Source of the DNA: Meinhardsimonia xiamenensis | GTDB taxonomy: Bacteria > Pseudomonadota > Alphaproteobacteria > Rhodobacterales > Rhodobacteraceae | NCBI RefSeq assembly: GCF_900102905.1 | Contig: NZ_FNFV01000005.1 | Location: forward strand, 186,001-250,000 | Reading direction: 5' to 3' | DNA length: 64,000 nucleotides | The notes under the pieces: generated by a model | The model's database searches: none | Told to the model about the DNA's origin: nothing | What the model saw: only the letters and a program-made list of their open reading frames with translations | Position numbers and translations under genes: made by a program | Shown here: one piece after another, positions 16,891 to 24,679 of the stretch | How the letters are laid out: every line of letters begins with the position of its first letter | Numbering within the stretch: the first letter of the stretch is position 1

Positions 16891-17892
16891 TCATCCCCTC
16901 CATTTCCGCCACAGGCGCGGCAGCGCGATCACCGCGATCAGAAGCGCGCCGATCACGATCGACATCACGATGCCCGGCACGTTCAGAAGCCCCAGCCCGA
17001 AGGTGACAAGCCCCATCACGAACGCCGCGATCACCACGCCCGGAATGCTGCCCGCCCCGCCAAGGATGCTGACCCCGCCAAGCACCACCATGGTCACGAC
17101 CTCAAGCTCCCATCCCATCGCGATCGACGGGCGTGTCGAGCCCAGCCGCGAGGTCAGACACACCGCCGCCACCCCGGACATCAGCCCCGTGAGCAGGAAC
17201 AGGATGAACTTCACCCGCTCCACGCGGATGCCCGAGAAGGCCGCCGCGGTGGCATTGTTGCCGATCGCATAGACGGCGCGGCCGAAATTTGTGGCATGCA
17301 GAAGAATGCCGAACAGCAGCGCGAAGAGCGCGAAGAGGACGAATTCCACCGAGATCACCCAGAAGGCATAGCCCTGCCCGAACCAGGCGAAATCCGCCGG
17401 GTAGCCGCGATAGGCCTGGTCGCCCAGCACGATGTAGCTGATGCCGCGATAGAGGCTCATCGTGCCGATGGTGACCACGATGGAGGGTAGGCCAAGCCCC
17501 GTGACCAGCGCGCCGTTGAACGCCCCGCAGGCAAGGCTCACGGCAAGGCCGATCGCCACCAGCCCCGGCGTGCCGACCCCGACCTGGGCCGCCGCGCCCA
17601 TGGCCGTGGAGGCCAGCGCGATGGTCGAGGCCACGGACAGGTCGATCTCGCCGGCGATGATCAGCAGCGCCATGGCGAAGGCGATCATCGCCTTTTCGGT
17701 GAAGTTGAAGGTGGCGTCCGACAGGTTCCAGGGATCGAGGAAATAGGGAGAGGCGAAGCTGTTGGCGATGAAGATGGCCACCGCCACGGCCAGAAGCAGC
17801 GTCTCCCAGCTCTTCAGGGCGCGCCGCGCCGGGTGCTCCAGCCGGTCGGGGATCGCGCGCACCGCCTCGCGGGTCAGGTTCATGTCGGTCAT
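16891..17892 (-). CDS. rhaQ: Rhamnose ABC transporter permease RhaQ
   Basis: Inner-membrane permease of the CUT2 (ribose/rhamnose) ABC family, 333 residues with about nine hydrophobic segments. The CUT2 signature LLIIAGEIDLSVASTIALAS is at about residues 76-95 and the C-terminal VLGGVSILGGAGSIPGVVIAA is the conserved coupling region. The start at 17892 (MTDMNLTREAV) overlaps the rhaP stop as ATGA. It would pair with RhaP to form the channel and with RhaT as ATPase. Confidence 0.92.
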   Translation of the reverse strand: MTDMNLTREAVRAIPDRLEHPARRALKSWETLLLAVAVAIFIANSFASPYFLDPWNLSDATFNFTEKAMIAFAMALLIIAGEIDLSVASTIALASTAMGAAAQVGVGTPGLVAIGLAVSLACGAFNGALVTGLGLPSIVVTIGTMSLYRGISYIVLGDQAYRGYPADFAWFGQGYAFWVISVEFVLFALFALLFGILLHATNFGRAVYAIGNNATAAAFSGIRVERVKFILFLLTGLMSGVAAVCLTSRLGSTRPSIAMGWELEVVTMVVLGGVSILGGAGSIPGVVIAAFVMGLVTFGLGLLNVPGIVMSIVIGALLIAVIALPRLWRKWRG

Positions 17893-18875
17893 CGGGCAGC
17901 CTCCGCCTGACGCAGGATGATGCGGCCGCGGGTCCGGCCCGCCTTGGCGTTCAGGATCACCGCGATGATGATCGCCGCGCCCGAGATCGCCATCTGCCAG
18001 AAGGGCGAAACGTTGATCACCGGCAGCGCGTTCTTGATGACGCCGAGGAACAGCGCGCCAAGCACGGCGCCCGCGACGCTGCCGACCCCGCCCATGATCG
18101 CCACCCCGCCGATCACGCAGGCCGCGACCACGTCAAGTTCGAAGCCCGCCGCCAGATCGACATAGGCCACCGCATAGCGCGCCACCCACAGATAGCCCAC
18201 AAGCCCCGCCAGCGCGCCCGACAGCGCGAAGGCCAGAAAGCGCGTGCGCCCCACGTCGATGCCCGCATAGGTCGCCGCATCGGGATTGCCGCCCGCGGCA
18301 TAGAAGGCCCGTCCGGTTTCGGTGCGCGACAGCAGCACCGCCAGCAGGACGACCACGAGGATCGCGATCCAGCTCATCACCGGCAGCCCGAGGATCTGCG
18401 CGCGCGGAAAGGCTTTGAAGGCATCGCTCATCTCGTGCGCGTTCACCCATTTCCCGCCCGAGATCAGAAAGGCCGTGCCGCGATAGATCGTCATCGTGCC
18501 CAGCGTGACCACGATGGGCGGGATGTCGAGCTTCCAGACCAGAAGCCCGTTGACCATGCCGAGACCGCAGCCAAGCGCCACCGCGACGGCAAGGATCGCC
18601 GCGACCGGCAGATCGGGAAGGGCAAGGTTCAGCATCGCCACGACCATGCCCGTCAGCGCCAGCGTCGCCGCCACCGAAAGATCGATGCAGCGGGTCAGGA
18701 TCACCACCATCTGGCCGAGCGCCAGGATGATCAGCGGCGCGGTATCGTTGAACACCGCCACAAGGTTGCCCGGCGCCACGAAGGCCGGAAAGCGCGACGC
18801 GATCAGCGCCAGCATCAGCGCGATGGCCACCGCCAGCATCGCCTCGCGCGTTTTCAGAAGTCTCGTCAGCGTCAT
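17889..18875 (-). CDS. rhaP: Rhamnose ABC transporter permease RhaP
   Basis: Second CUT2 permease of the rhamnose importer, 328 residues, starting MTLTRLLKTREAML at 18875; a longer open frame upstream lies antisense-rich and lacks family similarity. Conserved features are LGQMVVILTRCIDLSVAATLAL near residue 51, MTIYRGTAFLISGG near residue 132 and VIGGVAIMGGVGSVAGAVLG near residue 258. ATGA overlaps join it to rhaT upstream and rhaQ downstream. Confidence 0.92.
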   Translation of the reverse strand: MTLTRLLKTREAMLAVAIALMLALIASRFPAFVAPGNLVAVFNDTAPLIILALGQMVVILTRCIDLSVAATLALTGMVVAMLNLALPDLPVAAILAVAVALGCGLGMVNGLLVWKLDIPPIVVTLGTMTIYRGTAFLISGGKWVNAHEMSDAFKAFPRAQILGLPVMSWIAILVVVLLAVLLSRTETGRAFYAAGGNPDAATYAGIDVGRTRFLAFALSGALAGLVGYLWVARYAVAYVDLAAGFELDVVAACVIGGVAIMGGVGSVAGAVLGALFLGVIKNALPVINVSPFWQMAISGAAIIIAVILNAKAGRTRGRIILRQAEAAR

Positions 18876-20434
18876 TGACCCGTCTCCCCGATCCCCGCGG
18901 CATGGCGCACCAGCGTCTCGGGGGTCAGATCGCCGCCCGAGAGTTCGGCCGCGATCCGGCCCTCGCGCATCACGATCACGCGGTCGGACATGCCGAGAAT
19001 CTCGGGGATTTCCGAACTGACCATGATCACGGCAAGCCCCTGCGCGGCGAGTTCGGCCATGAATTCGTGCACTGCCGCCTTCGACCCGATGTCGATGCCC
19101 TTGGTGGGCTCGTCGAGAATGATGACCCGCGGGCGCGTGGCCAGCCACTTGGCGATGACCACCTTTTGCTGGTTGCCGCCCGACAGCGTGCCAAGCGGCG
19201 TGTCCAGCGATGCCGCGCGCAGATCGAGCCGTTCGCAGTAGTCGCGCGCAAGGCGGAATTCCTCGGCCAGCCGCAGGAAGCCGTTGCGCGAGATGCGCGC
19301 CAGCGAGGGCAGCGTGACGTTCTGGAAGATCGGCATCGCGCCGATCGCGCCCTGCCGGCCGCGGTCCTCGGGCACATAGACGATGCCATGGGCCACCGCG
19401 TCGGCGGGCGAGCGGATCGCGACCGGCTGTCCGTCTATGCGCAGGCTACCCGCCGCGGGGCGCGTCATGCCGAACAATGCCTGGCAGAATTCCGACCGTC
19501 CCGCGCCGACAAGGCCATAGAAGCCCAGGATCTCGCCCGCCCGCAGGGTGAAGGAGATGTCGGCGAATTCGGTCGGGTGCGCGTAGCCCTCGACCTGCAG
19601 GACCGGCGCGCCGATGCGGGGGGTGCGGCTGGGAAAGATCTGGCTCACGTCGCGACCGACCATCTGGCGCACCAGATCGGCCTCGCTTGCCTCGGCGATG
19701 AGACCCGCGCCCACCATCTGGCCGTCGCGGAAGACGGTGTAGCGGTCGGCGATGCGGAAGATCTCGTCGAACTTGTGGCTGATGAACAGGATCGCCTTGC
19801 CCTGCGCCTTGAGCCGCTCGATCAGCGTGTAGAGTTCCTCGATCTCCTTGTGGCTCAGCGCGGCGGTCGGCTCGTCCATGATGACCACCCGCGCCTCGAT
19901 CGACAGCGCGCGGGCGATGGCGACGAGGTGTTTCGAGGCGATGCCGAGATCGCGCAGGGGTGTGCCCGGGTCGATCTCCGCGCCAAGGCCCTGAAGGAGC
20001 CGCGCGGCGCGCGCGCGCATCGCGCGGGTGTCGATGAGCCCGAAGCGCCCCCGCGGGGCATGGCCGAGAAAGATGTTCTCGGCCACCGTCAGATCGTCGA
20101 ACAGCACCGTCTCCTGGTGGATCGCGGTGATGCCGGCAGCGGCGGCGGCCTGCGGCGAGTCAAGGCGCGCGGGGGCGCCATCGAGGAGGATCTCGCCACC
20201 GTCGGGCTGATAGATGCCGGTCAGGATCTTGACCAGCGTGGACTTGCCCGCGCCGTTCTCGCCGATGAGCGCCGTCACCTGGCCCGGATAGAGCTCAAGC
20301 GCCACGTCCGAGAGCGCGCGCACGCCGGGGAAGGTCTTGGTGATGCCTCTGAGCGCCAGGATGGGCGCGTCATGGGGCAGGGGGGAAGGGCCCGCCGCCG
20401 CGGGCGGGATTTCTTGGCGCATGTCCTTCAGCAT
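18872..20434 (-). CDS. rhaT: Rhamnose ABC transporter ATP-binding protein RhaT
   Basis: Cytosolic ATPase of the CUT2 importer, about 520 residues with two fused ABC domains. The first Walker [10 protein letters not shown] is at residues 58-66 with a complete Walker B (VVIMDEPTAAL); the second domain has the degenerate P-loop FYGLVGAGRSEF and the signature LSGGNQQKV, typical of CUT2 ATPases. The start is uncertain: 20434 (MLKDMRQEI) is used here and 20422 (MRQEIPPAA) is equally possible. A 26-base palindrome lies between rhaS and this gene. Confidence 0.9.
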   Translation of the reverse strand: MLKDMRQEIPPAAAGPSPLPHDAPILALRGITKTFPGVRALSDVALELYPGQVTALIGENGAGKSTLVKILTGIYQPDGGEILLDGAPARLDSPQAAAAAGITAIHQETVLFDDLTVAENIFLGHAPRGRFGLIDTRAMRARAARLLQGLGAEIDPGTPLRDLGIASKHLVAIARALSIEARVVIMDEPTAALSHKEIEELYTLIERLKAQGKAILFISHKFDEIFRIADRYTVFRDGQMVGAGLIAEASEADLVRQMVGRDVSQIFPSRTPRIGAPVLQVEGYAHPTEFADISFTLRAGEILGFYGLVGAGRSEFCQALFGMTRPAAGSLRIDGQPVAIRSPADAVAHGIVYVPEDRGRQGAIGAMPIFQNVTLPSLARISRNGFLRLAEEFRLARDYCERLDLRAASLDTPLGTLSGGNQQKVVIAKWLATRPRVIILDEPTKGIDIGSKAAVHEFMAELAAQGLAVIMVSSEIPEILGMSDRVIVMREGRIAAELSGGDLTPETLVRHAAGIGETGQ

Positions 20435-20466
20435 GGTCCTGACCGGGCGAGACGAGGGGAAGCGGG

Positions 20467-20492
20467 GCCCGGCGCGGCGCGCCGCGCCGGGC
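20467..20492. terminator. Perfect 26-base palindrome between rhaS and rhaT
   Basis: GCCCGGCGCGGCG is followed immediately by its exact reverse complement CGCCGCGCCGGGC, six bases past the rhaS stop. In RNA this folds as a very stable hairpin with a minimal loop. There is no following T-run, so it is more likely a processing or stabilising element that keeps the binding-protein mRNA abundant, or an attenuator, than a full terminator. Confidence 0.65.
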
Positions 20493-20498
20493 GGCCGC

Positions 20499-21503
20499 TC
20501 AGAAGATGTCCTTGAACTGGTCGATGTTCGACGCGTCATAGACGAAGGGCTCGGCCATTGCCGCCGAATTCGTCTCGTCCAGCGTGACCTTGCCCATGCG
20601 GCCGATCGGGATCTCGGCGCCGGGCCGGGCCTCGGCCTCGCCCCGTGCGAGGTGGTAGGCGATCATCGCGGCGGAGTAGCCGAGATCGATGGGATTCCAG
20701 ATGGCGAAGCTCTTCGAGGCGCCGGACTTCACATGCGCCGCCATCTCCGAGGGCAGGCCAAGGCCGGTGACGTTGATCTGCCCGATCTTGCCGGCGTCGG
20801 TGACCGCCTGGGCGGCCGCGACGATGCCCACCGAGTTGGGGGCGATGATCGCGTCAAGCTCGGGGTAGGACTGGATCAGCCCCATCGCCTCGCGATAGGA
20901 CTTGTCCGCGAGGTCGTCGCCTTAGACCACGCCCAGAAGCGTGATGTTGGGATAGTCCGGCATCGCCTTCTTCATCTCGGCGATCCACGTGTTCTGGTTG
21001 GTGGCCGTGGCCGAGGCCGAAAGCACCGCCACCTCCCCGGTCTGGTCGGGCAGATGGTCGGCGGCAAGCTTGATCAGCATCCGCTCGATCAGCTCGTTCG
21101 AGGAGGGGTTCAGGTGCATCTGCCGGCCCTCGGGAGCGACACCCGAATCCCACGAGATCACCGTGATGCCGCGGTTCATCGCCTTCTTCAGCACCGGCAC
21201 CAGCGCGTCGGGATCGTTGGCCGAGATGGCGATGGCATCGACGCCCTGGGCAATGAGGCTGTTGATCACCTCGATCTGGCCCTCCGCGGTGGTGTCGGTC
21301 GGCCCGGTGTAGATGATCTCGACGTTGCCCAGTTCGGCGGCCGCCTCCTCGGCGCCCCCGGCCGCGGCCTCGAAGAAGCCGATGCCGAGCGCCTTGACCA
21401 CGAGGGCGATGCGCGTGGTCTCCTGCGCCATGGCCGTGGTGCCCATCAGGCTTGCGGCAAGGCCGATGCCGGCCGCGAGCGCGGTGAATTGCCTGCGTTT
21501 CAT
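20499..21503 (-). pseudogene. rhaS: Rhamnose ABC transporter substrate-binding protein, interrupted by an in-frame TAA
   Basis: Periplasmic rhamnose-binding protein of the CUT2 family. The reading frame begins MKRRQFTALAAGIGLAASLM with a signal peptide ending about TTAMAQ, and continues through the periplasmic-binding fold (ISANDPDALVPVLKKAMNRG, VISWDSGVAPEGRQMHLNPS). After 193 codons it meets TAA at 20922-20924, then continues in the same frame for 140 more codons (GDDLADKSYREAMGL to NIDQFKDIF) without another break. The family normally has VVYGDD here, so a Tyr codon TAC or TAT changed to TAA explains it. Both halves look otherwise conserved, which suggests a recent mutation or a sequencing error. 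Confidence 0.85.
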
Positions 21504-21544
21504 GAGTTTGTTCCTCCCATCATGGTACAGGTCTGCGAGGCGCG

Positions 21545-22351
21545 TCAGGAGGCCGCCTCTTCCTCCGCCTGCGCCGCTCCGGTGGAGACGACGCGCAATG
21601 TGATCCCGGCGGCCTCGAGCATGGCGGCCGCCTTGTCGGGGATGCCCTCGTCGGTGATGATCGTGTCGATCCGCTCCAGCGGGCAGAGCACGAGGCTCGA
21701 GCGCTGGGCAAACTTGGAGCTGTCCACCAGCACGACCAGCTCGTCAGCCTGGCCGATCAGCTTCTGTTCGGCCTGGATCAGGAGCGGGTCCGCCTCCATC
21801 AGGCCAACGGGCCCGATGCCCTGCGCCCCCATGAACATGCGCCGCGCATAGAAGTTGCGCGTCACGTCATTGTCGAAGGGCGACAGGATGATGTTCTGCT
21901 CGCGGTAGATCGCGCCACCGGGCACCATGATCGTGTTCTTGGAATGCTTCAGCAGGTGCTCGGCGATCGGGAAGGAATTGGTGAAGATCTGCAGCCGGCG
22001 GGACGCCAGCGGATGCACCATCTGGAAGGTGGTCGTGCCGCCGTTGATGATGATCGCCTCGCCCTCTTCGCACAGCTCGACGGCGGCGCGGGCGATGGCC
22101 TGTTTCTGGCGCGTGCGCAGCGTCTGGTTGACCGAAAAGGGCCGCCCCGCGAGGCCCACGAACTGCGGCGGCGTCAGCGCCTCGGCCCCGCCGCGCACCC
22201 GGCGCAGCTTCTTCTGCATGTGAAGCGTGGCGATGTCGCGCCGGATCGTCGCCTCGGACGCGCCGGTCAGCGCGCACAGCTCCGGCACGGTCGCCACGGG
22301 GCGCTCCTGAACCGCCGACAGGATGATCCGGTGCCGTTCCGTTTCGTGCAT
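21545..22351 (-). CDS. rhaR: DeoR-family regulator of rhamnose genes
   Basis: DNA-binding regulator of 268 residues, starting MHETERHRIILSAVQERP at 22351 behind a strong GGGAGGA. The N-terminal DeoR winged helix has TVPELCALTGASEATIRRDI at residues 19-38 followed by the conserved RVRGGAEAL; the effector domain contains IIINGGTTTFQMVHPL and GAQGIGPVGLMEADPLLIQA, where a phosphorylated sugar such as rhamnulose-1-phosphate could bind. It is first in the operon rhaRSTPQUK and is divergent from rhaD; the 77-base palindrome between them is its likely operator. Confidence 0.9.
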   Translation of the reverse strand: MHETERHRIILSAVQERPVATVPELCALTGASEATIRRDIATLHMQKKLRRVRGGAEALTPPQFVGLAGRPFSVNQTLRTRQKQAIARAAVELCEEGEAIIINGGTTTFQMVHPLASRRLQIFTNSFPIAEHLLKHSKNTIMVPGGAIYREQNIILSPFDNDVTRNFYARRMFMGAQGIGPVGLMEADPLLIQAEQKLIGQADELVVLVDSSKFAQRSSLVLCPLERIDTIITDEGIPDKAAAMLEAAGITLRVVSTGAAQAEEEAAS

Positions 22352-22393
22352 GGCGTCCTCCCTCGGCTGCCGAGAATTGTGAGGATTCGCGGG

Positions 22394-22470
22394 ATTGTCA
22401 ATCAAAAACGATCACAAACAATCATGCTGCGTTGCAGAATGATTGAAAGTGATCGATAATGATTGACAAT
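22394..22470. promoter_or_regulatory. rhaO: 77-base interrupted palindrome, candidate RhaR operator
   Basis: Reading outward to centre, ATTGTCAATCA, CGATCAC and CAATCAT are mirrored exactly by ATGATTG, GTGATCG and TGATTGACAAT, with only the short AT-rich spacers mismatched and a 13-base centre. This gives four TGATTG-type half-sites in two symmetric pairs. It lies in the divergent region between rhaR and rhaD and covers a likely rhaD promoter, so repression of both operons by one DeoR complex is expected. Confidence 0.75.
22432..22460 (+). promoter_or_regulatory. Candidate sigma-70 promoter for rhaD-rhaI
   Basis: TTGCAG at 22432-22437 and GATAAT at 22455-22460 are separated by 17 bases, the optimal spacing for the housekeeping sigma factor. 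Both hexamers lie inside the 77-base palindrome, so operator binding would block polymerase. Transcription would begin near 22467, about 70 bases before the TTG start. Confidence 0.45.
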
Positions 22471-22539
22471 GCGCCGCATCCCGCGCAGCCTGCGCGCGAA
22501 CGGGCATGTTGCCGCCAGGGCAGAAGATGGGAGGATGAC

Positions 22540-24642
22540 TTGCTGAAGTCCGTCGAAGATCAGCTGCTTCAGAACCGCTGGGACGAGGCCGAGGCGGCCG
22601 GGAAGAGTGAAGCCGAGCTGCTTCTCTATCGCTCGAATCTGCTCGGCTCGGACAAGCGGGTGACGAACTATGGCGGGGGCAACACCTCGGCCAAGATCAT
22701 GGAGCGCGATCCGCTGACCGGCGAGATGGTCGAGGTGCTGTGGGTCAAGGGCTCGGGCGGCGACATCGGCTCGATGAAGCTTGACGGCTTCGCGACGCTC
22801 TACATGGACCGGCTGCGCGCGCTGAAGGGGCTGTATCGCGGGGTCGAGCACGAGGACGAGATGGTCGGCTATCTGCCGCACTGCACCTTCAACCTCAATC
22901 CGCGCGCGGCCTCGATCGACACGCCCTTGCATGCCTTCGTGCCGCACCGCCATGTCGATCACGTCCATGCCGATGCGATCATCGCGATCGCGGCCTCGGC
23001 CGATTCGCGCGCGCTGACGCAGGAGATCTTCGGCGGCCGCGTCGGCTGGCTGCCGTGGAAGCGTCCGGGCTTCGAGCTGGGGCTGTGGCTGGAGAAGTTC
23101 TGCCAGGACAATCCCGATGCCGTGGGGGTGGTGCTGGAATGCCACGGGCTGTTCACCTGGGGCGACACGGCGCGGGCCTGCTATGACACCACGATCGAGG
23201 TCATCAACACCGCCACCGCCTGGCTGGCCGAGCGCGCCGAGGGTGTCGCGCCCTTCGGCGGGGCCGTTCATCAGAGCCTGCCGGCGGAAGAGCGCCGCCG
23301 CATCGCCGCGCGGCTGATGCCCGCGATCCGCGGCCTGATCGGGCGCGGGGAATACAAGGTCGGCCATTTCGACGATTCGCAGGCGGTGCTGGATTTCGTC
23401 AATTCGCGCGCCATGCCCGATCTTGCGCCGCTTGGCACGTCCTGCCCGGACCATTTCCTGCGCACCAAGATCCGGCCGCTGGTGGTGGGGTTCGACCCCG
23501 CGCGCGGCAATCTCGAGGAGGTTCTCGCGGGGCTGCCGCAGGCGGTCGAGGCCTACCGCGCCGACTACGCCGCCTATTACGAGCGCTGCAAGCGGCCCGA
23601 CAGCCCGCCGATGCGCGACCCCAACGCGGTGGTCTACCTTGTCCCCGGCGTCGGCATGATCACCTTTGCTCGCGACAAGGCGACGGCGCGCATCTCGGCC
23701 GAGTTCTACGTGAACGCCATCAACGTCATGCGCGGCGCGAGCCTTGTGAGCAGCTATCGCGGCCTGCCCGAACAGGAGGCCTTCGACATCGAATACTGGC
23801 TGCTCGAGGAGGCCAAGCTGCAGCGGATGCCAAGGCCCCGATCGCTGGCCGGGCGGGTGGCGCTGATCACCGGGGGTGCGGGCGGGATCGGCGCGGCGGT
23901 GGCCGACCGCTACCTGTCCGAGGGCGCCTGCGTGATGCTGGCCGACATTTCGGCCGAGGCGCTGGAGGCAACGCAGGCCCGGCTGGTGCAGCGGCACGGC
24001 GACGATGTGGTGCGCAGCGTGGTGATGGACGTCACCGACGAGGCCGCCGTGGCCCGTGCCATCGCCGAGACGGCGGTCGAATTCGGCGGGCTCGACATCC
24101 TGGTGTCGAATGCCGGCATCGCATCGTCCGCGCCGGTCGAGGAGACCTCGCTTGAGCTGTGGAACCGCAACATGGCGATCCTGTCCACCGGTTACTTCCT
24201 CGTCAGCCGCGAGGCCTTCCGGCTGATGCGCGCCCAGGGGCTGGGCGGGTCGGTGGTGTTCGTGGCCTCGAAGAACGGCCTTGCGGCCTCGCCCAATGCC
24301 TCGGCCTATTGCACGGCCAAGGCCTCGGAAATCCATCTGGCGCGCTGCCTGGCGCTGGAGGGCGCCGGGGACGGGATCCGCGTGAACGTCGTCAATCCCG
24401 ATGCGGTCCTGCGCGGCTCGCGCATCTGGGAGGGCGAGTGGCTGGAGCAGCGCGCCGCGACCTATGGCACCGACAAGCAGGGGCTGGAAGAGATGTACCG
24501 CCAGCGCTCGCTGCTGAAACGCTCGGTCCTGCCCGAGGACGTGGCCGAGGCCTGCTATTTCTTCGCCGCCGACCTGTCGGCCAAGTCGACGGGCAACATC
24601 CTCAACGTCGATGCGGGCAACGTGCAGGCCTTCCCGCGCTGA
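22540..24642 (+). CDS. rhaD: Bifunctional rhamnulose-1-phosphate aldolase / short-chain alcohol (lactaldehyde) dehydrogenase
   Basis: Splits L-rhamnulose-1-phosphate to dihydroxyacetone phosphate and L-lactaldehyde, and the fused dehydrogenase oxidises the aldehyde. With the TTG at 22540 (LLKSVEDQLLQNRW) the protein has 700 residues, as in rhizobial RhaD; GGAGG lies five bases upstream. The in-frame ATG at 22459 overlaps the operator and is unlikely. The class II aldolase domain (LLGSDKRVTNYGGGNTSAK, then LVPHRHVDHVHADAI-type metal histidines near residue 135) covers about 1-430. The SDR domain begins LITGGAGGIGAAV near residue 445 and has the catalytic Tyr-Lys pair in AYCTAKASE near residue 590. 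Confidence 0.93.
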   Translation: MLKSVEDQLLQNRWDEAEAAGKSEAELLLYRSNLLGSDKRVTNYGGGNTSAKIMERDPLTGEMVEVLWVKGSGGDIGSMKLDGFATLYMDRLRALKGLYRGVEHEDEMVGYLPHCTFNLNPRAASIDTPLHAFVPHRHVDHVHADAIIAIAASADSRALTQEIFGGRVGWLPWKRPGFELGLWLEKFCQDNPDAVGVVLECHGLFTWGDTARACYDTTIEVINTATAWLAERAEGVAPFGGAVHQSLPAEERRRIAARLMPAIRGLIGRGEYKVGHFDDSQAVLDFVNSRAMPDLAPLGTSCPDHFLRTKIRPLVVGFDPARGNLEEVLAGLPQAVEAYRADYAAYYERCKRPDSPPMRDPNAVVYLVPGVGMITFARDKATARISAEFYVNAINVMRGASLVSSYRGLPEQEAFDIEYWLLEEAKLQRMPRPRSLAGRVALITGGAGGIGAAVADRYLSEGACVMLADISAEALEATQARLVQRHGDDVVRSVVMDVTDEAAVARAIAETAVEFGGLDILVSNAGIASSAPVEETSLELWNRNMAILSTGYFLVSREAFRLMRAQGLGGSVVFVASKNGLAASPNASAYCTAKASEIHLARCLALEGAGDGIRVNVVNPDAVLRGSRIWEGEWLEQRAATYGTDKQGLEEMYRQRSLLKRSVLPEDVAEACYFFAADLSAKSTGNILNVDAGNVQAFPR

Positions 24643-24679
24643 GCGGGAAGGTCGGGGAAAGACCGAGGGAGGACAGGCC

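Noticed and set aside
16585-17490. A 301-codon plus-strand frame antisense to rhaU and rhaQ
   Set aside because: It is charged low-complexity sequence in a region where rhaU and rhaQ have full family motifs.
20467-20492. Palindrome after rhaS as an intrinsic terminator
   Set aside because: There is no T-run after the hairpin, so an ordinary rho-independent terminator is not supported; it is kept as a stabiliser or attenuator candidate.
20922-20924. Reading the rhaS TAA as a recoded amino acid
   Set aside because: Known stop recoding uses UGA (Sec) or UAG (Pyl), not UAA, and no recoding element was seen.
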